Below, piece by piece: positions 34,422-46,196 of a DNA stretch of 64,000 nt. This DNA comes from Paramecium octaurelia (lineage: Eukaryota; Ciliophora; Oligohymenophorea; Peniculida; Parameciidae): contig CAJJDP010000016.1 of NCBI GenBank assembly GCA_905182995.1, positions 248,001-312,000 of the forward strand, given 5' to 3'. The notes beneath the pieces were generated by a model. It had not been told where the DNA came from. It saw only the letters and a program-made list of their open reading frames with translations, and did no database searches. The translations under genes and the position numbers were made by a program. The stretch's first letter is position 1, and every line of letters starts with the position of its first letter.

Positions 34422-35519
34422 ATGATTGGCAGATAAATCTTTCGTGCATTTTCATCGACCACAGCTCCTTATGTGTGGGTTAACAAACATACAAAGGTGA
34501 TCTGTTAAGGTATCACTGGTAATTAGGTATTGCTTGATATTAAATAATAATAGGGTACCTTCTAAACAGAATAAGCATTAAACTATTTCACAAAGATGGT
34601 TGGTGGAGTGTCACCTAAGAGTAAGAATTGAAACAATAAAATAGAGGCTGGAAGCACTCATCTAGGATTACCTGTATTTAAGAATTGTCAAGAAGCCAAG
34701 CAAAACACAGGATGTGATGCCTCAGTTATTTATGTTCCTCCTCCTACAGCTGCTGCGGCTATCATTGAAGCAATCGAAGCCTAAATTGGTTTAGTGGTAA
34801 TTTTACTATTTGTATGTAAAAGGTTGTTATTACAGATGGAATCCCATAACATGATATGATTAAAGTCAAGCATGCATTGAGATCTTAATCCGTCACTCGT
34901 GTCATTGGTGTATGTTCATTTTGTCTATAATTTAGCCAAATTGTCCAGGAATCATTAAACCAAATGAATGCAAAATTGGTATCATGCCTGGATACATTCA
35001 TTAAAATGGAAAAATTGGTATTGTCTCTAGATCTGGTACTCTAACATATGAGGCTGTTGATTAAACCACCAGAGCTGGATTAGGACAATCAACTGTTGTT
35101 GGAATTGGTGGTGATCCATTCAATGGAACTAATTTTATTGATGTTTTGGAAAGATTCATGGTTGATCCAGAAACTGAAGGTACATTTTTAATTCTATTCA
35201 ATTTAGGAATTGTTATGATTGGAGAAATTGGTGGTGAAAATGAAGAAATGGCAGCTGAATGGATTAAGAAGAATAATCCCAAAAATAAACCAGTTGTTGG
35301 TTTCATTGCTGGTATCACTGCACCTCCTGAAAGAAGAATGGGACATGCAGGAGCTATTGTATCTAGTAAAATAACTATTTTATTTATTTTTTAGAGGGAA
35401 AGGGAAGTGCCCCAGAAAAAATTAGAGCACTTGAATAAGCAGGAATCAGAGTTGTGAAATCACCTGCTTAAATTGGTAAAACTATGTTGGAAGTTATGAA
35501 AGAAAGAGGATTGGCATGA
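34422..35519 (+). CDS. Succinyl-CoA ligase alpha subunit, mitochondrial
   Basis: TCA-cycle enzyme converting succinyl-CoA to succinate with nucleotide triphosphate formation. Six introns (34527-34553, 34621-34644, 34797-34822, 34910-34935, 35180-35206, 35366-35394; 24-29 nt) give 312 residues. Family blocks: KVICQGITGNQGTF (CoA/Rossmann), [52 protein letters not shown] and [10 protein letters not shown] with the catalytic phosphohistidine in GHAGA. The N-terminus [15 protein letters not shown] is a basic, Ser/Thr-rich presequence, which fits mitochondrial import. The beta subunit is not in the window. The minus ORF 35061-35318 is antisense. Confidence 0.97.
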
Positions 35520-36573
35520 GTATCATTTAATTTTATCAATATTATTTATTAATTCATTATATAACTATTCTTATTAATCTTATTTAGTCTTGTTCAAGAG
35601 ACTACGTAATTTATCTTTAATTTATTAATGCTACTTCTATTCTATTTTATTATTCAATTAAACTCAATAAAAGATCAATAAGTAATGAAATGATTAATAA
35701 TATTAATATTATTTATTTTAGATTTCCATTTATTAGATATTTAATAAATGTTACATATTATCAAGATATTAAGGTGTACTAAAATGATAATCTCATTATA
35801 TTTAATAACTCCCAGTTCTTAGATTTAAGACTTAAGAAATAAATTTAATTTAAATTTATATAATGAATATAACAGTGTAGAATTATGTAAATTTTGATTT
35901 GATTAACACCTCTTATTCATGACTAATTGTGACTATCTATACTAATCATCTATTAGTTCTTTATTTTATAAATAATTTGTAATCTTTTATATTTCACTGT
36001 AAAAATTATCACATTGTTATTATTTATGTTGGTTTCAACAAATCCTATTAATACACTATTCAGGTGAAGTGAACATAGCAAGGGATAAATCATTAAATAT
36101 ACACAAAATTTTGTGACCAATCAATGAATTGTCTCTCTTCTAAAGTATTTCATACTAAATCTTTAATTATAAGATTCATGGTTGAGTGTGTAATGATTAT
36201 GACATCGATAAAGATTATATATTCTGAATTTATCGTACTCAAGATTGATATGAAACCTGTCATAAAGCTTCAAATTTCTTAAAAACTATTTTAATATAAG
36301 CATTATATTCTGAAATATAATGGCAATGAAATATATCGAAATTAGATTGAGAAAAAATTATAAAAATTATTAAGAGATGGAGAATTATTATTATGATTTA
36401 TTTGAATATATTAAATAAAAGTAAAAATGGCGCATATAATTATTATTCATCACTATATAAATGAAATTTTAAAGAAAAATTTGATTGGTTAATTTTGGCA
36501 TCATTTGGATTTTGATCCAATATACAACCTCCAGTTTTTAATTGCAATAATTATAATTCAAAATAAATATAAA
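35520..36573. other. About 1 kb AT-rich intergenic region upstream of histone H4
   Basis: Long for this genome. No convincing ORF on either strand. Immediately upstream of H4 there is an ATTGG (inverted CCAAT) at 36484-36488 and a TATAAA-like AT run, which could be promoter elements; neither is distinctive in such AT-rich DNA. The 3' part of succinyl-CoA ligase transcription probably ends in the first 100 bp. Confidence 0.5.
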
Positions 36574-36882
36574 ATGGCTGGAAAATCAGGAAAAGGTATT
36601 GGAAAAGTTAGTGCTAAAAGACACGCTAGAAAGCCAAACAAGGCTTCAATTGAAGGAATCACAAAACCCGCTATCAGAAGATTAGCTAGAAGAGGAGGAG
36701 TCAAAAGAATTTCTTCATTCCTCTATGATGACTCAAGAAATGTTTTAAAGAGCTTCTTGGAGAACGTCGTCAGAGATGCTATTACATACACCGAGCATGC
36801 TAGAAGAAAGACTGTCACTGTTATGGATGTCGTTTACTCATTAAAGAGATAAGGAAGAACCCTCTATGGATTTGGTGCATGA
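36574..36882 (+). CDS. Histone H4 (divergent N-terminal tail)
   Basis: Core nucleosome histone, 102 residues, no intron. Core blocks match H4: [58 protein letters not shown]. The tail reads [20 protein letters not shown], shorter and different from the usual animal/plant [20 protein letters not shown] but keeping several lysines that could be acetylated. The upstream in-frame extension to 36505 is AT-rich 5' UTR, not coding; H4 proteins begin at this ATG. Confidence 0.97.
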
Positions 36883-36895
36883 GTCTTATTTTCAT

Positions 36896-37315
36896 TCAGG
36901 ATTAATTAATTTACCTAAACTTCCTTTTTAAACATGGTTCTTTTCTTTAAAATACTTTCTCTCTCATTTTATTTTAAGCTAACCAATTTTTATTTTATTA
37001 CTATTTATTGAGCTTAATAAAATTGCTTAAATAATGGCTATCATTATAAGCATTCTTTCCATCAACTGTTCATCTCTCCCAAACCTTGATATCTTGACGC
37101 TTCTTTGAGTAATTCAAATTTTTAAGAGCCAAATAAAGCTTACTTTTTATTGGTTAGATTAAATTAAATTGGATTAATTAAACATAAACCAATCCCTTAT
37201 AGATATAGGAAAATCTAAATTGTATCGAATCTGAGATATCTTCACCACTAAAGTGGAATACTATATATTTTTCTTATTTTTGTAGTCTTTTATGACAATT
37301 ACTTGAAAAGTACAT
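36896..37315 (-). CDS. Hypothetical small protein (129 residues), convergent with H4
   Basis: ATG 37315 (MYFSSNCHKRLQK) to TGA 36896 with a 30-nt intron 37055-37084. That intron is a multiple of three but carries an in-frame TGA, as expected for Paramecium introns that can be policed by NMD if retained. Contains beta-like SIQFRFSYIYKGLVYVQLI and a basic tail. Only 13 bp separate its stop from that of H4. Without the intron it would stop at 37070 (81 residues). Confidence 0.45.
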
Positions 37316-37714
37316 TAATAATTTGAAAGTCTAATCTGTAAAACATTGAAAAGCAATATAATGAATTTAGATGGGATTATGATGACAGTTAAATAATTAA
37401 TAAATGAATAGATGTGAGAAAGTGATTAATATAGAAAGTAAAAGAGAAAATAAGGATTTTAAAATTTATTTATTATTTTTAACTACTAGTTAAGTATAAA
37501 TTAAATGAATTTTATTAATTAGCTTTTATTGCAATTTAATCCCTTTTTATTCGCATTCAAAAACTAATGAGTTATATTAAATTTGAATGGAAAAATTAAG
37601 GGAAATGCTGTTTAGAATAAATAGGTTTTTAGAAGAATTTATTGAATTTTAATATATTGTGTGAAAGTACTTAGAAAAAACAAAAAATTTATTTTTAATT
37701 AAATCTTTTTCAAA
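37316..37714. other. AT-rich divergent spacer upstream of the L26 gene
   Basis: Probable bidirectional promoter region between a minus gene and the ribosomal protein gene. Very AT-rich; no motif that I trust. Confidence 0.45.
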
Positions 37715-38196
37715 ATGAAAACTCACGTCGAAGTTTCAAGTTAAAGAAGAAAGGGCAGAAGAGCCCAATTGGGAGCACCATCAAACCTTAGATATAAATT
37801 AATGAGTGCTCATCTTTCAAAGGATTTAAGAAAGAAATACAATGTTAGAGCATTACCTGTTAGAAAGGATGATGAAGTCACAGTTGTTAGGGGTATAAAA
37901 ATAAATTGAGAGTAGGCACACATAAGGGTACAAAGGGTAAGGTTTCATCGGTCTACAGAAAGAGATGGGTTATTTAGATCGAGAAACTTACTAGAACAAA
38001 AGCCAATGGTAAATTAATAATTGTTATTGTAGGAATGCCATACTAAATCCCAATCAGACCATCATAATGCATCATCACAAAACCCTACCTCAATGAAGAC
38101 AGAAAATAATTGTTAGCAAGAAAGGCATCAGCCAAAGTTTCAACAAAAGGAAAGGGTGAGAAACATACCACTGAAAGCACTAAGAAAGCTGATTGA
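37715..38196 (+). CDS. RPL26: 60S ribosomal protein L26 (uL24)
   Basis: Large-subunit protein, 144 residues after removing introns 37893-37915 (23 nt) and 38009-38032 (24 nt). [18 protein letters not shown] is Lys/Arg-rich as expected. [20 protein letters not shown] is the typical eukaryotic L26 stretch, followed by the KOW motif [16 protein letters not shown] and then [11 protein letters not shown]. Lys-rich C-terminus ending STKKAD. Both introns interrupt conserved regions and splice precisely. Confidence 0.96.
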
Positions 38197-38277
38197 TTTA
38201 TTAAATATAGAAGTACATTAGAAATATTGTTTTGTTGGCCACATATAATTAAATAAAGTAACATACATAAGTTTAGA

Positions 38278-39518
38278 TCATTATTCATTATCTTCTAACT
38301 AAAATCCATTAAATTTTTTTAAATTTTCCAAATTTGGAAAATGCTTCTCAAAGTTTTTGGCTAGATTCAAGACCTTGGCTGCAGTTTCTATCAATTAATC
38401 TTGATCAACTTATATGATTTAAGCCACATCTTTAATCTAATGATAAATACAAAATTATACTTAACTATCAGCATGAAAACTAGAATCTAATTGCTCTATG
38501 ATTTTAAAGGCAACAAAAATTAAAGCAGCAGCCAATAAAGTGTAATTAGTTTTACCACATATTTCATAATCATACAGTACCATTTTAGAGAGATATAAAC
38601 AAAGCTTTTTGAGATATTTGTAATGTTTTTCTTGTAATCTATTTTCAACAACACAATTTGTTAATATTAGATTATACATATCATAGAGAGTACCACCGCC
38701 CAGATCAAAACCAATAGTTTACAACATATCACTCTCTTTCTTCTTAATTTAATCAGTTGATAGCTTTTTATGGGCAATTTTCTCATGAACGACAGATAGT
38801 TTCATTGGATGAATTTCTTCATATTTTGCAGCAATAAACATCGAAGTCACTCCACAAAGATGTAAATCTGATATTTCTAATTGTTTTTCGCATTTTGAAA
38901 AGTAATAGTCCAAAGTTCTTACTGCCACAAAGAATGTTTAATCTGTGCATTTGTATGAACATAGAACTTCAACCATCCAATCAATCATTTTAGCTCTCAA
39001 ATTACTTGGAATAGAGTGATTCTTTAACCATTCTAGGGGTGTCGATTTTCTCTAATGAAATTGCAATCATAAATACCTCTTGCTCTTTTAAATAGAAAAA
39101 TATTTCATCTGTATACCATTTTTGGAGATTCTTATTCTCTTAAATGGTATGATCGAATTTATGCTTAATTGTAATTGTAGATAATTCTTAGGGGAGAGTA
39201 TAGAGTTTAGTCATAAGTCCTTTATGTTGAGGCATATTTTCTTTATCCTCTAAGACATCTTGATTGAGAGATCTTTTTACTCTTTCTTAATTGAATGGCT
39301 TCCTCCTCAAATCTTAATTACTGTTGAGCATTGATTTATTAATTTATTATGTGTCTAGATTGCAATAATATTTCATTTGTACCTTCATTATACAAGAGAG
39401 TCAAATTCCTTCTGACTGGATCTTTGTTTTCAATTTAAGTTTTAGTTACTCTTCTGAATGGTTACTACAATTGATTTTCTGGTATTCCACTTAGTGATCT
39501 GTTGTATTTAATTTCCAT
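38278..39518 (-). CDS. A/B-type mitotic cyclin with D-box and KEN-box
   Basis: CDK regulatory subunit, 395 residues using introns 39355-39382 (28 nt) and 39052-39076 (25 nt); a further in-frame 24-nt intron near 38420-38460 is possible. N-terminal region: RRNLTLLYN matches the destruction box RxxLxxxxN and DKENMP is a KEN box, both APC/C degrons. Cyclin box: LRAKMIDWMVEVL (MRAILxDWLxEV type), FFVAVRTLDYYFS, LCGVTSMFIAAKYEEI, and a second cyclin fold with CLYLSKMVLYDYEI and LLAAALIFVAFK. Expected to be made and destroyed with the cell cycle. Convergent with L26 (81 bp between stops). Confidence 0.93.
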
Positions 39519-39766
39519 AATTTATTCGTTAAAATAATTAACGTCGCGCAAAATTAATAATAAAAATAAATCTCGAGTGTTTTATAAATAATAATAAAAT
39601 TTTGATTTTTGACAGCAATTTTTATTTATTGAAGATAGAGATGAATACCTTGGTTAAAAAAAGCCCAATTTATACTTCTATTGACGATAGAAGGTTTGGG
39701 CCCATCATAAATTAAAAAATGAAATTCGCATGATATATATAAATATTATAATAACAAAATAACTTT

Positions 39767-41196
39767 ATGTTCAAATTTTTTGTTTTATTTATTTGTTCCT
39801 ACTATGGGAACATAATAATTGATATAAATGTAGATGTGAATTTCGGCGAAGATGGAAATTTGTTAGAATTAAATAGAGAAGAATATCTTATCACATAAAA
39901 AATTAGCAACGCAACTTTCTATCTGACAGTAAGTGACTAAGATATTTCCAAATATATATTTTTAGAGTAAGCTAATACAAATAACCTAGAATATATTTTT
40001 AATTTCCGAAAAATGGAGATGTCAATTTCATTACAACTGTAGGAAATAATTAGTTAACTAGCTTATAAAATTCTACTTTTAAAGCTGACTATGCTGACTA
40101 TAATGCTTATTATTTGCATAAAAATTATCATTGTATTGTGATGCCTGCTCGCCATTTCTAAATAAATGACACATTATACATAACAAATTTAATAAGAAAT
40201 GATCGACGCATTTATTAATATAGCCTTAAAATAACTAAACTAGCTGAGTAACCTTGCCCTAAAAATTGTTCTTCACCTTATGGAATTTGTATTAATGGAA
40301 TATGTTAATGCAATTCTAATAAAATAGAGTTAGATTGCTCCGTAGATGCAGTTGCTTTAAAATTAGATTAAACACTTGATAATTTTACATTATAAGGATC
40401 AACTTACTTTTATTTTTAGTAAGAAACAAAATTGGAAAAAATATAATTCAACTTTGGATTCTTTGACAATTTTTATAAAGATAATGTGTAAGTTTCTTTA
40501 TCATACATGTTCGAAAATTTTATTTATGGTGTTCCCATTGAAATTAATGAAACCTGTACCTTATCCAAAGAAGAGTTGACAATAAGTAGGATAATTGACA
40601 TCTCAAACTTAAATTATAATGCAAATTTATAGAGGTACTCATATTAATAATTTAGATTCAATCGTCTGCTTCTCAAAATAACTACTAATTAGGAATCATA
40701 ATTGTATTTTTGGATCTCTGAAAAGTCTTCAGATAATAGTTATAATGACGCAATCAAAATTTTAATTATTGTCTTAATTTCTTTAGCTTGTTCTTTCCTT
40801 ATCTTAATTGTTGGATGTGCCATTTAAAAATATAGAGCTAAAAGGAACAGAATTATTTCAGTAATACCATAATGCTTATCAGAATCTTAGCCTTATCTTA
40901 CATTAGAGCTTTTAGAACAATACTTGGAGAAAGCTTAGAAAGTAAATAGCGAATGCTCCATTTGTTAAGAAAAATTTAATAGCATGATATAAACTCCTTG
41001 CCATCATATATATCATGCATAATGTCTATTGAATTGGTTCAATAACAACTAACCCTATTCTTGTCCTAATTGCAGATAATTAGTCGATTTTGAAAAAATT
41101 AAGATGGAACAGACAAAATCTGTAATATTATCAAAACTAATTCCCTCTATGAATTAATCTTCTATCAATTTGAATCAAGAATAAGCTCAAAATTGA
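39767..41196 (+). CDS. Transmembrane RING-H2 E3 ligase with EGF-like motif (468 residues)
   Basis: Putative membrane ubiquitin ligase. Signal peptide MFKFFVLFICSYYG, then an extracytosolic region of about 310 residues with an EGF-like Cys cluster CPKNCSSPYGICINGICQC (near residue 155). One membrane segment follows (AIKILIIVLISLACSFLILI, about 315-340). The cytosolic RING-H2 is CSIC...CHHIYHAQC...CPNC (about residues 398-440; C-x2-C, C-x-H-x3-H-x2-C, C-x2-C). One 23-nt intron at 39967-39989. Domain order resembles PA-TM-RING proteins, but with an EGF-like ectodomain. Plus ORF 40376 is a shadow. Confidence 0.85.
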
Positions 41197-41923
41197 GTAT
41201 TTTTTTTTTCTTGTCAATTTTTACAAATTTAATAAAGATTATTTAATGAAATATATGCAAACATTTATATTTATTTAAAACCAAAATGTAAATATATTAA
41301 TAAGCTATAGAGATGATATTCAATTTAATATTATTTTTATAAGGTTATATAATTGTCGACAGAAACATATCTAGACAAGACTATACAAAGCAAATTACCT
41401 GCAATGAAATTAATTATCAATCTATGCCAAATAAATATTCATCGTTTTAGATACAAGAGGAAATGGAGGAAAACGAGGCCTGAATTTTATTAAAAACATA
41501 GGAATAAAAGGTTGCATAAGAAATCTCAAATATTGGAGTTACTTAAAATAATAACTATTAATTGATCTCATTAAGGTCTATGAATTTATGTTTAATAAAT
41601 TATGTTTTATTGTAATTCCTCTGATATTAAGGAAAGTAGTAGATAATTCTAAAATATACTTACTCTTGAAAATAATATTGTTATATTTTAGGACTAAATT
41701 ATATTTATTTTACATAAAATATTACATTAAATTACATTGTTACTCATCTCGTTTTATGTTCATTATTAATATACAACTATTATTTTTAACATTTTAATCA
41801 TTAATCTAAACCTTCAATTACGGTATGATTAATCTATAAATCTAAATAAAAATTTATTAAGATAATATATGATATTAATAATTAAAATTATAAAGTCAAT
41901 AATCAATTTTTATCTAACAGAGT
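41197..41923. other. Spacer containing a doubtful short ORF
   Basis: ATG 41313 to TGA 41481-41483 opens a 56-codon frame starting MIFNLILFLQGYIIVDR (signal-peptide-like), and the same frame goes on after the TGA for dozens of codons (ILLKTQEQKVAQEIS). It could be a decayed gene or chance. The plus ORF 41588-41797 is pure AT-rich noise in my view. Confidence 0.35.
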
Positions 41924-42607
41924 ATGAAATAAGCTGAGTTTTAATAATCAGAAACTACATAAAATACTTAAGAATGCATGAATTTCACAAATAAGAATGA
42001 CACATCACAACAATTAAATTTTAGAGATTCACAAAATTTATATACTTGGGATTAATAATCAGATGAGTCTTTCGAATTAGTAATACTAAGCAATCAACAC
42101 CCTGAAAATGAGTGGATAAAGAAAGAGCACGTAATAGTAGTATACTTAAAATAATTGGGGATACAAATGAAAACAGACCCTTTGGAAAAGCAAGAGAAGT
42201 TTTATAAAAAACCCAAGAGAAGGTTCAATAAATCCAGCACAATGACGTTTGATACCATACCAAATAATAATGAAGAAAGTGATAATAAGGAAGGCACCCA
42301 ACTTTGTATTCGATAAATGAGTATAGAAATGAATTCAATCAAGTAAAGAAGAACTCCAAATTCAACTCCTTAAAGTTCCCCATTGATCACTAAAATCTAA
42401 GAGAAATAGGTGGCTCTAAAATAATAAAAAATGTCCATATTCTAGAAAATGAAAGGTTAATAATAAGCATTCTCTTCTGACGAAGAAGAAATTCAAGAAA
42501 ATATGAAAAGAAATCAATATCAAGTAAGCAATGAATATTGTGATGGGTAAAGTGACTCTAGTTAAAATAATATCGAGAAGCACTATTTCTAAAATTTATG
42601 TGAATGA
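41924..42607 (+). CDS. Hypothetical Gln/Ser-rich protein (227 residues)
   Basis: Intronless, ATG 41924 to TGA 42605-42607. Contains a short ordered block HPENEWIKKEHVIVVYLKQL (about 55-75), followed by a basic, Ser/Thr-rich disordered region with probable phosphosites (KPKRRFNKSSTMTF, RRTPNSTPQSSP) and an acidic SSDEEEIQEN. No family recognised. Convergent with the SPEF1-like gene, with 19 bp between stops. Confidence 0.6.
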
Positions 42608-42626
42608 TATATATATAGTAACTATA

Positions 42627-43262
42627 TCATTTTATTCCAGCTTATTAGACTTTTTACATTAACTATTATATTTTACTATCCTTTAATTTTAGAAGTTATT
42701 CTAATTTTTATATTTTGAGTTCTAGAAATTCTATGGTTTCCTTCTAATCCTGGATAATCAAATCTTTCTCATTTTATTTGTTATTTGGTGCCTATTTATT
42801 GTTAACCCGATTTTAATTTTGCTAAACTTCAATGGGTTTCTCTTATTGATGAATCTAATTTTGTTCCTTGTTGTCCAAAAACATTGATATTTTGACTTAA
42901 ACAACTTTGAGAATTCTTTCGACTGCTTCAGGTACAACTGAAATAACAGCATCGATATCTTTTTAAGTAATTTAGAAGCCCATCTTCCTAAAGACCTATA
43001 ATTTGATGTTTATAATTACCTTTGTATTCAAAGTGTTCCAATTGTATTACTTTTATTAAACAGAATGAGCCAAGCTATAATTATGTATATCAACTATTCT
43101 GGGGATGTAATGTTAAACTATTTCAGCCATCAAAACTCCATCTGCAAAATCTCTTCCTATGTGTCTCTTAGGTCTCGATAAAGGTATAGTATCAACCCAA
43201 TTGTAAATTTCGTTTAATTCATCTTCATTCAAAGGAGGAGCATCCATATCCCTGTGTGTCAT
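42627..43262 (-). CDS. SPEF1/CLAMP family CH-domain microtubule protein (203 residues)
   Basis: Microtubule-bundling protein of axonemes and ciliary central pairs. The N-terminal CH_2 domain (about residues 10-115) reads IYNWVDTIPLSRPKRHIGRD, FADGVLMAEIV, IVDIHNYSLAHSVQQK and NWNTLNTKVF, matching the SPEF1/CLAMP signature. A C-terminal coiled coil follows (ETIEFLELKIQKLEQLLKL). Intron 42996-43019 (24 nt). Size (203 residues) is close to SPEF1. In a ciliate this is very likely a ciliary or basal-body-associated protein. Confidence 0.92.
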
Positions 43263-43340
43263 TTTTAATTCGATATAATTTAAAATTTATTATGCAACTA
43301 ACTAATTTTTATAATAAATAGAGAACACAAAACCCTATAA

Positions 43341-45294
43341 TCAACTATTTAGAGAATTCTAAGATTTATTCAGCTTCTACAAATTTGTTTTCAGGCATTA
43401 CCTAAAAATAAATGATTGATGCTTACGAATTCACTTCTTCCAATCTAATAAGTTATTTGATTCTTTTAGCAAATCCAGCATCATTTTTTTCTCTTAATTT
43501 TTTAGTCAATTGGTTTGATTGATCATATAAAACATCAAGGTTCACTTCATAAATAGATTAAAGTGATTAATCATCTGAAATCTCATCAGCCTATCTTTCA
43601 GTTTAAACCCTTTTTTATGCCTCCAAAGATCCGTGTTAACGAAATTTCAATTTTCGATTTTTTAATTGATTTAAATGAGTATCTAATTACTCATTTAACT
43701 GTTATTCATGCTCGCTTTCAACCATAGTATGGAATTTCTAAGTCATCTCCTTAACCCTAAAATAAAGAGCTATATTACTGCTTATTCAAAGTATAGATAT
43801 TTCTATTGTGAATATAATCGTATAACTTAACATCAAAGTTTGTGATTAACCCCTTTGAATTTTTCAAGTTTTTATTACCCTCCACCTACTAAGTAAACAG
43901 ATAAAAAGGTTTCTTAGTAATTACATACTACTTTCTTTTTCTTGGATCAGAAATGGAATCCTTCAGTTAACATACTGATTGATATTAATTACGGTGATGT
44001 TTAGGACTGGCTACTACAACATCTAATGCACAATCAGCCGACATCTTTGAATTAGTTTAGAATATTTGATCTTATTGTTATTTAATTAAGAGTGGAGACT
44101 GGGATTTTGAATTTTAATTGCTTTTGATTTTGGATTTTCTTAATTCAGATTAAAATTTAATATTCTGTTATTCCAAAAGTTTTCTGACTTGATTTAAAGC
44201 CAACTTAAATTAAATTTATTTTTGTTGTTCTAACTCCATTAAGTAATCTTTGGAATATTAGTTCATTTAATTCTTCAACATTCCCAAAGATGGATAATCA
44301 AATTTATCAAAATGCTTTTCCTAATGTTTGATGATTGGTTACACATTGTCATAATTCACCAATAATTATTTTAGTTTTCGTTGACATGGTACTAATTTTT
44401 TATAATATTATGCATCATCTTTAAGCTCATCTTACTGTTACTGTATATGTTAATTATAATCGTTAGTGATGTCAAAAAAAGTCTTTATAAAATGAATGTT
44501 TCTAATTTCTTCCTCTCTTTGTTCTTTATTTAAGGATTTCCTCAAATCGATCTATAAAATTACGATTTACAAGTACTCTTTATTAAACGAAGTCTCTCAG
44601 AACCTGAATCTTTTTGTTTATTTTTGTTTTAAAAATGTCCAATAATTTTCCAGCTTCAGTAAATCTCCTCTAATCAACCATACGTATTTGATGTGCTTTG
44701 AGTTATCTGGTTGAACTATTAATATCTAATAAAGGAGTTTAGTCAGTAGTAGTTTTAGTTGATCCATGATTCTTAAACTTTTTGATCTTTTGCACAATCG
44801 ACAGTTTTCTCTGATGACTTTTTGAATCCTCAATTTATTTCTATTTTAGAATATATCATATAGAAGTACAGCATGAACATGAGGGAAGTTAATGGCCTTC
44901 ATTAATTATTGAATTGATTATTCCCCTTCAAGATATTTATAGAACTCCAGCTTGAATTGCTTATTAGTACAAGGAAGTAGAATAGGAATTTCATTTACTA
45001 ATGGATCCTAAAGATGCTATTCACAATATTAAATATATGTACTTGTTTTGCCTCAGGGGAGAAATGTTTCTTCTTTTGTTTCAAATTGATATCGTGAAGG
45101 AAATTGCCAAACATCTGCTTCCAAGCATCCTTCTGATTTGATGGATTTTGCTTTTTGATGTTCAGATAAGTAACTTTCTTACCATTAAGAATTCTTTGAT
45201 TGTTTTGGATCATATTTTGCTTAAACTTGCTTGGAGGATGATCTCTAAGTGAATCTGGTTCGGTTTTCAGATAAGCCGATACTGATTCTTACAT
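43341..45294 (-). CDS. Coiled-coil protein (608 residues)
   Basis: Five introns (26, 29, 25, 22 and 25 nt) give an exact 608-residue frame from ATG 45294 to TGA 43341. N-terminal part: MFGNFLHDINLKQKKKHFSP and a helical region with SKSHQRKLSIVQKIKKF. Then several coiled coils (LKDDAQYYKKLVPCQRKLKQ, YLMELEQQKQIQFKLALNQV) and a Ser/Lys-rich linker containing KSKIKSNQNSKSQSP. No named domain. The neighbouring SPEF1-like gene makes a cytoskeletal role attractive but unproven. Confidence 0.7.
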
Positions 45295-45474
45295 ATTTAA
45301 TTATAAAAAATTATAATCCTTATGAATGAGGTATATAAATAGAGTAAACATTATGTCAAATATAAATCTAAGTAATCTATCGAACAAAAGATAACACCGC
45401 TTTTGATACTCTCTAGATTATTTATTCCAAATTATAGCAGTTATAAAATTTTAACATCTTGATTGAGAAGGTTC

Positions 45475-45911
45475 ATGATGGAACTTAAAGAAAAGTCATT
45501 TCTATATTCAAAATATATAGATTTCAGTTCTCTGATAAATACAGAATGGAATATTTCAAAGAGAGTTGAACTACTATTTAAGGATTCAGAAAAATCAAAT
45601 GACATATTATTATATTTAATTTTAGACAGTAAAGTTGTTAAGGCTGGATCTTAATATCTCAGTATTCCTGCAAATTTATATGAAATTTAGGTACGATTAC
45701 ATAAGGATACGATGTTGCATAATTATTTACTAATTTTATAAATTCTTCTATTATTTTGGGTGTTAAGTGTGATATGTATAAAAAGTTGAGTTTGAACATT
45801 AAAAATTAATATGAAACAAATTTCATGAGTAAGAGATATGTATTTCTTAATGATATTTTCAATATGGCTTATATTGAGATACTTTAGATCTAACAGAAGA
45901 AATCCGTGTGA
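45475..45911 (+). CDS. Hypothetical protein, 3' structure uncertain
   Basis: ATG 45475 (MMELKEKSFLYSKYIDF) with a 26-nt intron (near 45760-45786) gives 136 residues ending QQKKSV. A middle hydrophobic stretch (YLLILQILLLFW) may be membrane-associated. After the TGA another plausible frame (SELKEKYKYSKGGQ..., to about 46154) suggests more exons. The TTG-started ORF at 45463 is only the same frame read upstream of this ATG. Confidence 0.45.
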
Positions 45912-46196
45912 TGCTTTGTTATTAAAAAATAACAAAATTAAGTGTAAGAAAACAAACTCATAATATTTGAAAAGTATCAGAATTGAAAGAAAAGTATAAA
46001 TATAGTAAAGGTGGCTAAATATAGGATTTTAACGAAAAAAATCAGTAGAATATACTATAAATTGAAAATGATTAGAAAAGAAAACTAATGAATTCTGGGG
46101 GAGTAAAACATTATTAAATTATTAGTTTTTTCAAAGTAAAGATTCAAATAAAATGATAGGAATATTTATGATTTGAACATATATTATGCTATATAA

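Noticed and set aside
35061-35318. Minus-strand ORF
   Set aside because: Antisense of the succinyl-CoA ligase alpha gene.
36505-36573. 23-codon N-terminal extension of histone H4
   Set aside because: H4 starts at the MAGK ATG; the extension is AT-rich leader sequence.
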